Part shown: positions 45,769 to 57,835 of the stretch, one piece after another
Layout: every line of letters starts with the position of its first letter
Numbering within the stretch: the first letter of the stretch is position 1
Notes under the pieces: generated by a model
What the model was told of the DNA's origin: nothing
Databases searched by the model: none
What the model saw: the letters and a program-made list of their open reading frames with translations, nothing else
Translations under genes and position numbers: made by a program
Assembly: GCA_025529335.1 (NCBI GenBank)
Contig: JAMYHX010000136.1
Span: 1-64,000, forward strand
Source: Rhizopus sp. PT2906
Taxonomy: Eukaryota; Mucoromycota; Mucoromycetes; Mucorales; Rhizopodaceae
Direction: 5' to 3'
DNA length: 64,000 nt

Positions 45769-46158
45769 ATGGAATTTGCTCAGTTTCGTATTGCTCGTCC
45801 TACAGACAACTTTGAAAAAATCAAGGAGTTCTATGGAAAAGGCTTAGAATTGCCTATTATTGGTTCCTTTGAAGGACATGCTGGCTATGATGGTATCATG
45901 TTTGGCTTGCCTGATAATAAGTTTCATTTAGAATTTACTACACATATCGATGGTAGTCCTTGTCCAGCACCAACCAAAGATAATCTCTTGGTATTTTATA
46001 TTCCTGATCAAGAAAGGATTTCCATTATTGTGAATAGATTAGGCAAAATGGGATATCATCCAGTTGAACCAGAAAATCCTTATTGGAAAGAGAAGGGTAT
46101 TACTATTGAAGACCCTGATAAATGGAGAATTGTGTTGATGAATGGTGAATACAAATAA
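45769..46158 (+). CDS. VOC-family (glyoxalase-like) protein, YycE type
   Basis: A single exon of 129 residues. I chose the ATG at 45769 because MEFAQFRIARPTDNFEKIKE starts the VOC fold directly; the longer in-frame ATG at 45703 adds unrelated residues. Blocks such as FYGKGLELPIIGSFEGHAGY, DGIMFGLPDNKFHLEFTTH and CPAPTKDNLLVFYIPD resemble Bacillus YycE-like vicinal-oxygen-chelate proteins, with conserved His and Glu (FHLEFT) as candidate metal ligands. Substrate is unknown. Absence of introns beside intron-rich neighbours, plus bacterial-like sequence, makes horizontal acquisition possible. It converges on HSP104 with 79 bp between stops. Confidence 0.75.
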   Translation: MEFAQFRIARPTDNFEKIKEFYGKGLELPIIGSFEGHAGYDGIMFGLPDNKFHLEFTTHIDGSPCPAPTKDNLLVFYIPDQERISIIVNRLGKMGYHPVEPENPYWKEKGITIEDPDKWRIVLMNGEYK

Positions 46159-46237
46159 AGATTTATTATACAAACATAATCGAATGATTCTTTTATTTAC
46201 ATGGTTTTATATAATACAAAGATACAATTACATTACT

Positions 46238-48916
46238 TTAATCCATATCAAGATCTTGATCTTCATCCATTGGCTCTTCAACAACGTAACCTGCTTCACT
46301 TTCATGATTACGAACAATTTCTATTGTACTACCATCTGCAGAAATATCAACCTTGGCCACCTCGTTATTACGAATACCACCATCAATAATCAATTTGGCC
46401 AGTTGATTAAGAACCTTTTGCTGGATCAAACGGTTCAGTGGACGAGCACCAAAGATGGGTTCATAACCATGAGCACCAAGCCATTCCTTTGCAGCTTGAG
46501 ATACTTGAAGGGTAATACGACGGTCAGCAAGACGCTCTTCGATTTCCTTGAGACGAACATCCACAATGTTGGTGATGTTGGTTTGAGTAAGACGATTGAA
46601 GATGACAACTTCATCAATACGGTTGGTGAATTCAGGGCTAAAGTGCTTGCGGACAACTTCCATGATTTTTTCTTTCAAAATATTCATTTCTTCACCCTTG
46701 ACATTATCAGCCAAGAGATTGGCGCCCAAGTTGGAGGTCATGACAATAATTGTATTACGGAAATCAATTCTACGGCCCTTGGAGTCATGAATAAAACCTT
46801 CGTCAAGAACTTGCAGAAGAACATTGGCAACGTCTCGGTGAGCCTTTTCCAACTCATCAAGAAGGACAACAGAGTAAGGTTTGCGACGAACAGATTCAAA
46901 GAGACCACCTTCTTCGTGACCTACATAGCCAGGTGGAGCACCAATCAGCTTGGCAACACTGTGCTGTTCCATTAATTCACTCATATCGATACGGATCAAG
47001 GCACGTTCATCATTAAACAGGAATTCGGCCAATGTCTTGCAGAGAAGAGTCTTACCGACACCAGTGGGACCAAGGAACATGAAAGAAGCCAATGGTCTGC
47101 GAGGATCTTGTAAACCAGCCTTGGAAAGACGAATGGCATCACAGACAGCCTTGATGGCAGCATCCTGACCGACGACATGACGAGCAATTTCAGTTTCCAT
47201 CGTCAGTAGCTTCTCGCGTTCGCTCTTGGCCAAATTTTGAACGGGGATTCCAGTCCATCGGGAGACGACCTCCATGATTTGTTCAGGGCGTACCACTTCA
47301 GAAATGATAGCATCACTTGGTTGATCATTAGCCAAATCTTCGCTCATCTTACGTTGCTTTTCTGCTTGAAGCTCAGCAATACGCTGTTCGACGTCAGGAA
47401 TGGCATAGTACTCAATGTCAGCAGCAGTATCCAGATCATAGTTATTTCTAGCTTGTATAGCCTTTGACTTGAGTTCATCGAGCTTCTGCTTCAAATCACG
47501 AATTTCATCCAATCGTCCCTTTGTCAGTTCGTACTTGAGCTTCAGAGGTTTCAATTCTTCATCAATTCTGGCCATCTCTTCTCTAACTGCCTGTAAACGT
47601 TCATTCGATTCCTTGTTATTCTTTTCCTTGCTAAGAGCCTTCACTTCAATTTCAAGTTGGAAACGTTTACGTTCGAGCACATCAATTTCTTCTGGTCTAG
47701 AATCAAGTTGGACACGCGTATTGGCTGCAGCTTCATCAATCAAATCAATAGCTTTATCCGGCAAGAATCGAGTTGTGATATAACGATCTGAAAGTTGAGC
47801 AGCAGAAACGAGAGCAGAATCTGTGATCTTGACACCATGATAGTTTTCGTAACGTTCCTTGAGACCACGGAGAATAGAGATAGTTGCAGCTACTGAGGGT
47901 TCTCCAACATCGACCTTTTGGAAACGACGCTCGAATGCAGGATCTTTTTCGATTTCACGATATTCAGTAAGTGTTGTAGCGCCGATGCATCGCAGCTCAC
48001 CACGAGCCAGCATAGGTTTCAGCAGATTGGCAGCATCCATAGAACCCTCACCTTTACCGGCACCAAGAACAGTGTGGATTTCATCAATAAACAAAATGAT
48101 ACCTTCTTCAGATTCCTTAACTTCTTTCAAGACAGCCTTGAGACGTTCTTCAAATTCACCACGATACTTGGCACCAGCAATTAAGGCGCCCATGTCCAAT
48201 GAGAACAGTTTGCACTGGAGAGACTGAGGCACGTCACGTTCGATGATACGACGAGCCAAGCCCTCGACAATGGCTGTCTTACCCACACCAGGCTCACCAA
48301 TCAGTACAGGGTTGTTCTTTGTTCTTCTCGCCAGTACACGGATCACACGACGAATTTCATCGTCACGACCAATGACAGGATCTAGCTTGCCATTTTGTGC
48401 CATCTGGGTCAAATCAATAGCGTATTTCGATAGGGCCTCGTACACTTCTTCGGCGTTCTTTGAATCCACACGACGATTACCGCGTACTTGACTAACAGCT
48501 GCTTCTAATGCCTTTTTTGTAATACCAGCATCTTTCATTGGTTTGAATGTGGTATCATCATCGGAGAGGGCAAGTATGATATGATCAACCGAGATATAGG
48601 TATCCTTTTGGTCTTTCATGCGCTTCTCTGCGTTACGTAACAATTTGCTTGTTTGTGAGCCAATCGTGACATCAGTTGGTGCTGGATCCTGAGAGGGCAG
48701 TTGGACCATCATCTTTTTATATCCACGTTCAACCGTTGTGGGTTCTGCACCTGTCTTCTCGATAATAGATCTGAACAAGGCAGCACCATCCGTTTCGTCA
48801 AACATGGCACACGCGATATGTGCGGGCATGATTTGTGAGTTGCCAAATTCTCGAGTTAAAGCTTGTGCTCTTGCGATTATCTTTTCGACTTTTTCTGTAA
48901 AATTCATTCCACTCAT
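46238..48916 (-). CDS. HSP104: Hsp104/ClpB AAA+ disaggregase
   Basis: Intronless, 892 residues. Order: N-terminal Clp repeats (FTEKVEKIIARAQALTREFG), NBD1 with Walker A GEPGVGKTAIVEG and Walker B IILFIDEIHTVLG, a middle coiled-coil domain (about residues 410-530), NBD2 with GPTGVGKTLLCKTLAE and VVLLDELEKAH, and the sensor-2 GARPLNR. An acidic tail (EEPMDEDQDLDMD) marks the cytosolic Hsp104 form rather than mitochondrial Hsp78. With Hsp70/Hsp40 it extracts proteins from aggregates. Lack of introns is common in heat-induced genes. A heat-shock-element-like array lies upstream. Confidence 0.98.
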   Translation of the reverse strand: MSGMNFTEKVEKIIARAQALTREFGNSQIMPAHIACAMFDETDGAALFRSIIEKTGAEPTTVERGYKKMMVQLPSQDPAPTDVTIGSQTSKLLRNAEKRMKDQKDTYISVDHIILALSDDDTTFKPMKDAGITKKALEAAVSQVRGNRRVDSKNAEEVYEALSKYAIDLTQMAQNGKLDPVIGRDDEIRRVIRVLARRTKNNPVLIGEPGVGKTAIVEGLARRIIERDVPQSLQCKLFSLDMGALIAGAKYRGEFEERLKAVLKEVKESEEGIILFIDEIHTVLGAGKGEGSMDAANLLKPMLARGELRCIGATTLTEYREIEKDPAFERRFQKVDVGEPSVAATISILRGLKERYENYHGVKITDSALVSAAQLSDRYITTRFLPDKAIDLIDEAAANTRVQLDSRPEEIDVLERKRFQLEIEVKALSKEKNNKESNERLQAVREEMARIDEELKPLKLKYELTKGRLDEIRDLKQKLDELKSKAIQARNNYDLDTAADIEYYAIPDVEQRIAELQAEKQRKMSEDLANDQPSDAIISEVVRPEQIMEVVSRWTGIPVQNLAKSEREKLLTMETEIARHVVGQDAAIKAVCDAIRLSKAGLQDPRRPLASFMFLGPTGVGKTLLCKTLAEFLFNDERALIRIDMSELMEQHSVAKLIGAPPGYVGHEEGGLFESVRRKPYSVVLLDELEKAHRDVANVLLQVLDEGFIHDSKGRRIDFRNTIIVMTSNLGANLLADNVKGEEMNILKEKIMEVVRKHFSPEFTNRIDEVVIFNRLTQTNITNIVDVRLKEIEERLADRRITLQVSQAAKEWLGAHGYEPIFGARPLNRLIQQKVLNQLAKLIIDGGIRNNEVAKVDISADGSTIEIVRNHESEAGYVVEEPMDEDQDLDMD

Positions 48917-48973
48917 ATTGATTAATTCAAGAATATAAAAAAGGAAAAAGGAAAAGACAAAGAAAGGTTGTCT

Positions 48974-49083
48974 GATTTATATCTTGTCATGAAGTATATT
49001 GTCGGAGATTAAATATGAGTAGAATATTGTAGAAGACACTCGAAAATATCATGTTTCTAAACAAAGCTAGAAAGTGAAAGTTC
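48974..49083 (-). promoter_or_regulatory. HSP104 promoter: TATA box and heat-shock-like elements
   Basis: On the minus strand GATATAAATC sits at about 48982-48974, some 60 bp before the ATG. Further up, GAA-TA-TTG-TA-GAA at 49022-49034 has the 5-bp spacing of a heat shock element with one mismatch, and GAA-AG-TTC is at 49076-49083. Binding by HSF is inferred from consensus and gene identity. Confidence 0.5.
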
Positions 49084-49201
49084 AAAGAAAGTGCGAGTAA
49101 TTTCTAAAGAGTAAAGACAGAACCTTGTTTATTTATAAAACCACATCACACCCACAAAGGTTTATGCCAAAGATCAAAGTGTAACCCATGTAAAATAAAG
49201 T

Positions 49202-50606
49202 TTACTGGGCGGATAAAGGAATCTTTGCTTTCTTTGGGGGTTGTTTGTCCATTTTTGGTTCTTTGATGTATTCCCTAGAAATTGAATTAATACGAGATAA
49301 GGTGACTTTTAACAGCTTACTCTCTAATGGGTATTGGCTTAGGTTCACTCTTGAGTGATTGTTTATCAAATTCATGCTGAATTACACGCTGTCTTTCTTT
49401 CTTGTCTTTAAGCAAAATTGAAACTCTGTCTCTGACTTGACCTTCTAGTAACAGTCTTGCTCCCAATGTACTTTTACTTGATCCTTGTGCTTTTGAGGAT
49501 ATCATCACTATGGCTCCACCAATGGCCAACGCAGCGCCACCAGTAGCGATTGCGGTACTACCTACGACAATGCCTCCCAATGCAGATAAACCACCCAACG
49601 CTCCACACCCCCTGCATGAAGTGGACAGATGGTTAATAATGAATACTTATTGTATATGTCATCTTTGCTATTACCATCCTGCAGTTTCCATTTTTTTATG
49701 TGAGCGAGGATCCAGTCTGAAATAGTAAGTTAGAATAACATAGGATTGCATAAACCGAAATAAACCTTTCTATAAAATCAACGAGTTCTTTTAGATAGGC
49801 GACATCAGATCTAACTTGATTGGGTACTTTATCACCCAACTTTTCATGTTCTCTTATCCATATATCAGTACTTTGAAGGATGGCTTGTACTTGAGAAAGT
49901 AAGATCTCCAATTGGTTATGAAATGATATTTCACTGAATGCAGCACTTGCTTTATATGTCGAATAAAGTGAAAATGACAGAAAACCTGCGGCTGCTACTG
50001 ATTTTACTAATGTATTGTTTTTATCATCTTTTTGAGTCACTAGCTGATCATCCTTTTTCTTGTCTTCTTTATCTTTGTTACTCTTTGCCTTATTTTTCTC
50101 TTCTTCTTCTTCTTCTGATGAAGAAGATGTATCATCCTGACGCCAAAAGGTTGACCGTCTCTTCTTTTCTTTATGTCTGTTTCTATACTTATTATCTTGA
50201 TTCCTTTCTGATGTTTGTCTCAAATACTCATTTCCACATCGGATAACAAACTCTGTTATTGTTTTACTTGTATCGGATGTCAATAAGGAACGAAAATAGC
50301 TCTTAGGATGTGCCTTTACAGACTCCTTTGTCCATGTATCTTCCCTTGAAGACTTGATAGGCTTCTGATCCTATATTGATGTATTATTAAATATAATCTA
50401 CACAGTATATATATCACACCTTTTCCTTCTTTGGTAGTTCCTGTAGTATATGAGGAGCAAAGTCTATCAAGGTTTGAACTGGCGTAGTAAAACTACCGCT
50501 GTCTTTCTCGTAAAGCTCACTTGGGAAAAAATAATCCTTAAAGAATAACTAGAAAGAAGTCAATAGCTAGAATTCTTTTTTAATAAACAAGACATACTGA
50601 AGCCAT
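49202..50606 (-). CDS. Membrane-associated glycine-rich protein, unknown function
   Basis: Exons join from the ATG at 50606 (MAS, then LFFKDYFFPSELYEKDSGSF, QTLIDFAPHILQELPKK) through a main exon to about 49738 and two more, ending KMDKQPPKKAKIPLSAQ. The middle has a serine/glutamate-rich, lysine-rich charged linker, then a hydrophobic segment (SVAAAGFLSFSLYSTYKAS), a conserved-looking helical region (NQLEILLSQVQAILQSTDIW), and a glycine-zipper membrane stretch (GCGALGGLSALGGIVVGSTA followed by IATGGAALAIGGAIVM). I cannot assign a family. The layout suggests a protein inserted into an organelle membrane. Converges with nothing; starts 234 bp from SPB1. Confidence 0.65.
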
Positions 50607-50839
50607 TAATAAATAATAAGGAAAAAAAAAAAACAATGGGTGTTATTTCATCATACAACTCTTAAAAGAGAATACAGCCAATCATATTCAAACAAAACTC
50701 ACCAATATTTATGCACCTACCAGTAAGTCCTGTGGCTTATATGCGTAACTGCGACCTTCTTTTCATATCTTCAATTTTGGGCAATTTCAATTTTTAAAAC
50801 TTTTTTTTTTTAGATCTAATAATAATCAACATATAGATC

Positions 50840-53635
50840 ATGGGTAAAGGAAGAGAGAAGAAGCATTCAAAAGGTAATAAACAATACAAATATGTGTATG
50901 TCTTGACTGACTGAATTCAACATAGGACGTTTGGATAAATACTATCACTTGGCAAAAGAACAGGGCTACCGTGCCCGTTCAGCTTTCAAGTTGATTCAGT
51001 TGAATAAAAAATACAACTTTTTAGAAAAGTCAAGAGCATTAATCGATTTATGTGCTGCCCCTGGTGGTTGGTAAGTTGATTTCTTTTTTTTTTTTATTAG
51101 ACAGTTGTAGTAAAACATGTCCTTAGGTTACAAGTAGCAACGAAATATATGCCACAGAGCAGTTTGATCATAGGTACACAAATTAACTAGCTTTTATTTT
51201 TTTTTTACTTTGTACACTAACATAATATACAGGTGTGGATCTTTGTCCTATCAAACCTATTCCTGGTGTCATCACTTTCCAAGATGATATCACTACCGAA
51301 AGATGTAGACAAAACCTACGACAGGAAATGAAGACATGGAAAGCGGATGTGTATGTTTCTTTATTACTTTTCAAACAACAGACTAACCAATCCTGGTAGT
51401 GTACTTCACGATGGTGCACCTAATGTTGGTAGAGCATGGGCTCATGATGCATTCTCACAGTCTGAACTTGTCCTTGTTTCACTAAAACTTGCTACTGAAT
51501 TCTTAGCAAAGGGCGGTGTCTTTGTAACCAAAGTATTTAGATCCAAAGACTACAACAAGCTCATGTGGGTGTTCCAGCAACTGTTTCGTAAAGTAGAGGC
51601 CACAAAGCCACCTTCTTCTCGTAATGTATCAGCAGAAATCTTTGTTGTCTGTCGTGATTATGTTGCGCCCAAAAAGATTGACCCTCGTATGCTCGATCCT
51701 AAATCTGTCTTTTCTGACGTTGGTGCAGAAGAGCCCAAGAAAATTGCCGATGTGTTCAAACCAGAAAAGAAGAACAGACACAGAGATGGTTACGAAGACG
51801 GCGACTATACCCTCCACAAGACATTAGACGTCATGGAATTCATCCGCGCCAATGATCCAATCGTCACTCTTGGCTCTTATAATCAATTTACATTCACATC
51901 CGACGAATCAAAGGAGTTGTTGAAAAAAGATATCACAACAGAAGATATAAAAATCAACTGTCAAGATCTCAAAGTGTTGGGCAGAGCTGACTTTAAGGCA
52001 CTGTTGAAATGGAGAACGATCATACGTGATGAATATAAGCTGGAACAAAAGAAGGAGCAAAAGATTGAAGTGATTGAGGAAGAGCCTCTGGATGAAGATG
52101 AAATGTTGGAAGCTGAGTTGACTAATTTGACAAAGGAAGAAGCAGCTAAAAGAAAGAGAGAAAAGAGAAAAGCAAATGAAAAGAAGATGAAGTTGATCCA
52201 ACGAATGCAGTTGAACATGATCATTCCTACAGATATCGCTCTTGATGAGAATAAAATGGATGAAGAAATGTTTAGTATCAGAAAGATCAAGAAGGACGCT
52301 TCACTTGAAAAGCTTCAGGAAGGAGACATGTCCATTGCCGACGATCTTGAAGAAGAAGATGGAGATATTAATGTCGATAAGAGCTTAAAGGGCCGTATCG
52401 CCGAAATGGATATGGATGAAACTCTTGATTCCGATGAAGAGTATGAGCGAGACCTTGAGATGCAAATGGATGAAGACTATGCCAGATATAAGCAACGTAG
52501 AGCAGAAAAAGATGCCAAGTTTAGAGCCAAGATGGCTAGAGAAGAACAGGATGAATGGTCTGGTTTTGATGAAAAGGCCAAGACAACGAGAGACAAGAAG
52601 TTTGATTCTGATTCATCCGATTCTGATGATGACTCAGAAAGTGATAATGACGATACCATGGATGAAGCAAGCGACTCTGACGAAGATGATGCTCCCAAAA
52701 CAACCATGAAAGGCATTAAACCTAGAACTCAAAACTCACTCATGAACGATCTTGGCCAGAAAGCTGCCTTGTCAAAGAAGACAGAGAGTGGTCTTTCCAC
52801 AGCTGCTGCTATGTTCTTTGACCAGGATATCTTCCGCGATGTTGCTGTTGATGAAATCATGGATCAAGATGAATCAAGCGATGATGAAGAATTCATCCGT
52901 GAACAATCTAGAAAAAGAAAGAGAGAACAACAAGATGACGGCACTACTGAGCGTGATGAAGAAGACAGTGATTTTGAAATACAACCCACTGAAGATGCAT
53001 TGCCTTCTGATGATGAAATGTGGGATGGTCGTGAAGATGATAACTCTAAAGCAATGAAGGAGGCACTCGAAAAGGGTTTAACTACACCAGAATCCATTAC
53101 GTTAGCTAAACAATTAGCAAACAAGGAAAAGACTGTTGAAGACCTTGTCGACATGGGTTTCTCCAAAGAAGCCTTTAGAGATAAAGACGGTCTTCCTGAA
53201 TGGTTCTTGGATGATGAAAATAGACATAACAAACCAAATATTCCTGTGACAAAGGAGGCAATGGACCAATTAAGAGAAAAGCTTCGAGCATTGAACGCAC
53301 GACCTATCAAGAAGGTGCTTGAAGCCAAGGCTAGAAAGAAGCTCAAGGCTGCCAAAAGACTTGCTAAAGCACAAAAGAAGGCAACAGATATTGTTGATAA
53401 CCCAGACATGACTGAAAAGGAAAAGGCAAAGACAATTGGTAAACTGATAGCAAGAGCATCAAAAACAAAACCAAAGAAAGAAGTCAAGGTTATTGTGGCA
53501 AAGGGTGCCAATAAGGGTATCAAGGGCCGTCCAAAAGGTGTCAAGGGACGATATAAGATGGTGGATGGCGTCATGAAGAAGGAAAGACGTGCAGAGAAAC
53601 GAAGAGAAAAGAAGTTAAAGAAGAGTCGTCGTTAA
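50840..53635 (+). CDS. SPB1: SPB1, 27S pre-rRNA 2'-O-methyltransferase
   Basis: Starts MGKGREKKHSKGRLDKYYHL and uses several short introns in the first 600 bp, then a long exon from about 51399. The FtsJ/RrmJ methyltransferase domain is clear: YRARSAFKLIQLN (catalytic Lys), LIDLCAAPGGWLQVA (SAM site), VVLHDGAPNVG, and FVTKVFRSKDYNKLMWVFQQ. A long acidic middle contains repeated serine/aspartate runs, and the C-terminal SPB1 domain has EWFLDDENRHNKP, then a lysine-rich tail. In yeast the enzyme methylates Gm2922 of 25S rRNA and is required for 60S assembly. It converges on NAD+ synthetase with about 60 bp between stops. Confidence 0.96.
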
Positions 53636-53695
53636 TGATTGTAAAAATAAATTTATTTTAAAGATATACAAAAAAAGTTGTAGATACAAAGAAGA

Positions 53696-56107
53696 TTAAT
53701 CTACGTTATTATTTAACCGTCTTTCTGACTCTTGTCGTTCAATTTCCATTGCCTTTCTATCAATCTTATCAAACTGCCATTTCCAGGTGGCATTGTATAA
53801 GAAGGGACGCATGTCAAATCGATTATCGTCAGGACTATAAGCTTCTGCATGATAAGAAGGTGTCAAGGTAGTGAGCTTGTGTCTGTTGATAGAGTAGTAA
53901 AAGAAGAAGCGCTTCACTTTGACAGCAACCTCAGAAGGTGTGTACACTTCAGCCCAGTCATGCACGAGTTTTGTAAACATGCTATAAGGACCACATCTAT
54001 CCACTTTACGGAGACGACCGTACTTAGAGAGTTCATCGTATGTCATACCCATATCAGCCTCATCAGATTGCACATAGGTTGAAGTGATCGGTTCTAATTC
54101 TGCAGTAGGTACAGCTGACAAGAAGTCTTGCAAGATAGGCATATCAAAACTATCCTTGGCCCAAGCAATAAATCGCTTGAGATCAGATTTTGATATGGCA
54201 CCAATTGGGTTGATGTCTGCACTACTGCAGTCATATTTTGTCAAATAGCCTCTTAAACTCTCATCGACGTTGGCGCTTCCCAAGACCAATAGCCCACCCT
54301 TGAGAGAACGACACCAGGGCAAGAGTTGTGCAAAGAGGTATGCGAGTAGCATACGAAGACGTGCTTGAATATTTTGGAGAGCAAGATTCTCGGTATCTGA
54401 TCCGCCATGTACCTTGTATTTAGGAGACTTTCCTGTGACAAAGGTAAAGAGTTTATGGATGGATTTGACAATGTCGTCCATATTCAGATCGGTATGATAG
54501 CTTCCGATTACCTCAGCCAAATCCTTGGCACGCTTACGTGTTTCCTTACTGGAATTTTCCGTTCCCATATAGCAAGTGTAAAAGATATGACTTGCGAATT
54601 CACGAGGATCAGTGGGGATGTAATTGTCACCTTGACAGGCTAAACGACGAGCATCCTCAATGACTTCCTTGTTACCCTTTGCAGCTTCTTTGACCACCAA
54701 TCTACACATGGAGGCGACAATGACAGCAGTAGCACAGCTATCGATACCACCGCTGAGAGGTAAGAAGTACCCGGCTGTTTTAGAGCGACGAAGATAGTCC
54801 CATAACCAGCAAGCAGGACCAAGGGCAATTTCCTCCTCGGGCAAGTGGTAAAAGGGCTCCTGAGGCTTTGTTGGGCGAATGTGGATGTTTGACTTGATAT
54901 AATCGTGAGTAAGAGACATCTTGACTTCTTGACGAACATAAGCTGATGCTAGTGATGCTTGCATTCCACGGCTAGCCATGCGAGCACGATAAGAGCGAAC
55001 GTCTTCAAGATCGACTGTGGCAGTGACAACTTCTACATCATGCAACGAGAATTGAGAACCTTGAGCAATAACTTTACCATTCATGGCAATCAATGCTCCA
55101 CCATCGTAATAGAGACGATCACCATCACAACCCTGTTGATTGGAATAAAGATAGATGCCGCCTACTCTTTGAGTCGCAGCACGAATGAGGTCGATACGCG
55201 TGTCGAGTTTACGCAATTCATGATGACTTCCACTACTATTTGTAAATATCTCAACACCATCCAAACCCATGCCAATGTGTGGACTTGCTGGCGTAAACAG
55301 TTCCTCACATGTCTCACATCCAATGCAAGTATCAAAGGTACTAATGACCGAATCTCCGAAAGGTACCAACAACTATATAAAAAGGTAGTGAGTCATAATT
55401 GCCCCTAACCATAAAATGTATTACCTGTCCGGTGATCTTTGAGATCATGCGTGGCAGATAGTATTGTTCAATCTTCTTTGGAGGCCATGGAGCAAAATAA
55501 CGCATCTCACGATAATTTCCATCGTTTGCCAAGTACATCTTGGGTCGAATCAAGACAATTTTGCCATCAGCAATGATCAATCGGCAGTTATATTTTACAG
55601 ATTTATGCATGACAGGCCTACAAAAAGCATTAAGTGACACATCTTTAAGAAACAGCTGTAACACTTTACATGCCAATGTCTAATATCATATCATTTGAGA
55701 CATCACTTTTTAGAATTTCAGCAATTACTTCCCAAGAATGCAGATAAGTGTCCCCTAAGTACATATAAATGTGTATGAATTAGCCCCCCTGCTATTGTTG
55801 TTGTTGTTGTTATTACCTTCAAAGAAATGATCATAGCAACCGTAACCACTAATAATAATAACAACAATATGTCAAACCCATGTTTCATATTTAAACTATT
55901 CATTACTTACGTGACCTCGAGTTCTGGTCCAACACGTAATTTCGCGCCTCTCTCCTTTGCAATTCTAATACTTTCCAAGATTCGCTTCAGATTACCTTCA
56001 AAGTCAAGTGCCCACTGATTGAGAGAGCAAGTTGCCAAAGTTACACTTTCGAAATGAGCATGAGTAAGAAGAAATAAAGGGAATATAGTAGCTTACAGGT
56101 GCCCCAT
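53696..56107 (-). CDS. QNS1: Glutamine-dependent NAD+ synthetase
   Basis: Two-domain enzyme. The first exon is short (ATG GGG CAC CT, from 56107) and splices to 56045 onwards to read MGHLVTLATCSLNQWALDFE, close to the yeast start. The nitrilase-type glutaminase domain follows with catalytic residues in RVGPELEVTGYGC, CRLIIADGKIVLIRPKMYLA and DTCIGCETCEELF (nucleophile Cys). The C-terminal synthetase domain has the P-loop PLSGGIDSCATAVIVASMC and GSANVDESLRGYLTKYDCSS. It makes NAD+ from deamido-NAD+ and glutamine. Five or more introns; no frame breaks seen. Confidence 0.97.
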
Positions 56108-56227
56108 ATTTACTAAATATCTTTTTTTAAAAAAGAAGAAAAGAGCAAAAGCGTCCTTTTCAATAAAGCAAAGTCAGTTTGACTTCATCTCTTCATCATA
56201 TTTTCGATTTCCGCTCGTCATATTAGC

Positions 56228-56251
56228 AAAAAAAAAAAAAAAAAAAAAAAA
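56228..56251. repeat. A24 homopolymer downstream of the F-box gene
   Basis: Twenty-four consecutive A residues just 3' of the minus-strand F-box gene; it reads as T-rich sequence on the transcribed strand, so it is not a poly(A) tail in that orientation. Confidence 0.9.
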
Positions 56252-56266
56252 GGTATCAATTTTATT

Positions 56267-57662
56267 TCATCGTCCTGGCAACAAAACATAGTCAACGGCC
56301 ACATTATTTTTCTTGAGACACTCACGCATACTTTCAAAAAATGACTCGTTTTTAAAAAATTCATTCTTTTCAATCTCTTGAACCAATTGACGATGCAAGC
56401 AGATACACACACGTCTCTTTTTTGCCTTCTTTTCTTTAAACACATTGAGAACAAACTCTTTGAGTGGACCGATCAGCAACCATACGTCAGCGGGTTCAGT
56501 AAAGAACCTGACAAACAATTTGGTAAAGACAATCTCGAGATAATTCACAGAGGTCAATGCTGTTGATGACGCCCTGAGAAGGCCAAGGCCTATACTGAAA
56601 TCAACAAGCTGAAGATAACGAAGATTGGGTATAGCCTCAAAGCAAGTTGTGATCGCATTCTCTGCTTCTAATCGGATCGGCTGCATCGTCATACTTTGAC
56701 ATCCGATCTTGCCCAGTTTTCCCAATTGATCCCAGCCATGCAGACTGAGGCTCTGTAACCTTGATGAAGTCAAGGGATAAAAACACTCGAGCCATACTTT
56801 GGACGTCCATGAGTTGCAGAATCCAAACTCGAGCCGTGTCAAGTACTTGAGTTTTGTCAGCGGACTATATTTTTTGACAATGATATCTTCCAAGTCTTGC
56901 CAGGCCTGCAGAAGTGCATGTCGTTTACGCTCGATGACCTCAGGATCATCCGGGTAGTACTCCTCGTCACTATCATTTTCTATTTCCTCTATTCGGCTAA
57001 TAATGCTCTTTTGCTCAATGCTCCTACCATCCCGTATACTCGTCAGTGTAAACTGGTGCATATGTGGTGCCTGGTCTATGTTATCCGCAAATTCGAGGAT
57101 AGACGCAAACCCCGAGTTACCGTCCTCGGCAAAGTCTAGATGTGCCTGTTTGAGTTGTGGATGCCCATAGATCAACTGAAAGCAGAATCGCTTTGTGTCG
57201 CACCATGTCTCGATACGATGACATATGATCGAAACAAGTTGCTGTTTGTTCAGTTGGTGTGACAAATATGCGATCTCTGCCAAACACAGATTACGTGTCT
57301 CCAGATGTGTGACCGAAGGCAAGTACTCAAAAGGCAATGGCGCAAAGTGGGCATGTCTTGTCTCGTTCGGTTTAGCTACTGTAAGATGAGTGACAGCAGT
57401 CAAGAGTGGTTGTTTGGATGTCAATAGTCGAACATAGGCTGCATGATACATTGGTCTGTCAATTAATAATTTTCGCCACTGTAAAAGATGTATCTAAGTG
57501 TGTGTTTACAAAACAAGAAAATAAACTTACGACAGAAGGTAAACGTGAAATAGAATACCACTGGCGACATACTTGTGATATCGTACGCAGAGTCCAAGGA
57601 CAACCATCGCATGCTTCAAAGACTAGTTGTAAGCAATCGTTGTTCAATCTTGAAATCGTCAT
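56267..57662 (-). CDS. F-box/LRR-like protein
   Basis: Two exons: 57662-57531 and 57478-56267, about 448 residues. The N-terminus (MTISRLNNDCLQLVFEACDG, then LRTISQVCRQWYSI) fits an F-box. The remainder is a leucine-rich, repeat-like region: LTAVTHLTVAKPN, YLPSVTHLETRNLCLAEIAY, LTKLKYLTRLEFGFCNSW, LQSLSLHGWDQLGKLG, IPNLRYLQLVDFSIGLGLL. Such proteins are usually substrate adaptors for SCF ubiquitin ligases. Target unknown. The related decayed copy is in the accessory island. Confidence 0.75.
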
Positions 57663-57835
57663 TTAAGAAAGAGAAAGCATTTACAAAAGAAGAAAAATAA
57701 AAAAAGAGAAAAGAAACTGGTTATCTTGATATGCAGAAATTGACGTCGTTACACAGTCCTGCAAAACTCCGGTTCTACTTTAGTAATATCCAAATGACTG
57801 CATTTTAAGAGTGTCACATTTCTTTTCTTTCTTTA

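Noticed and set aside
46142..46975. 277-residue plus-strand frame
   Set aside because: Entirely antisense to the C-terminal half of HSP104, low-complexity and without family motifs; a shadow of the conserved gene.
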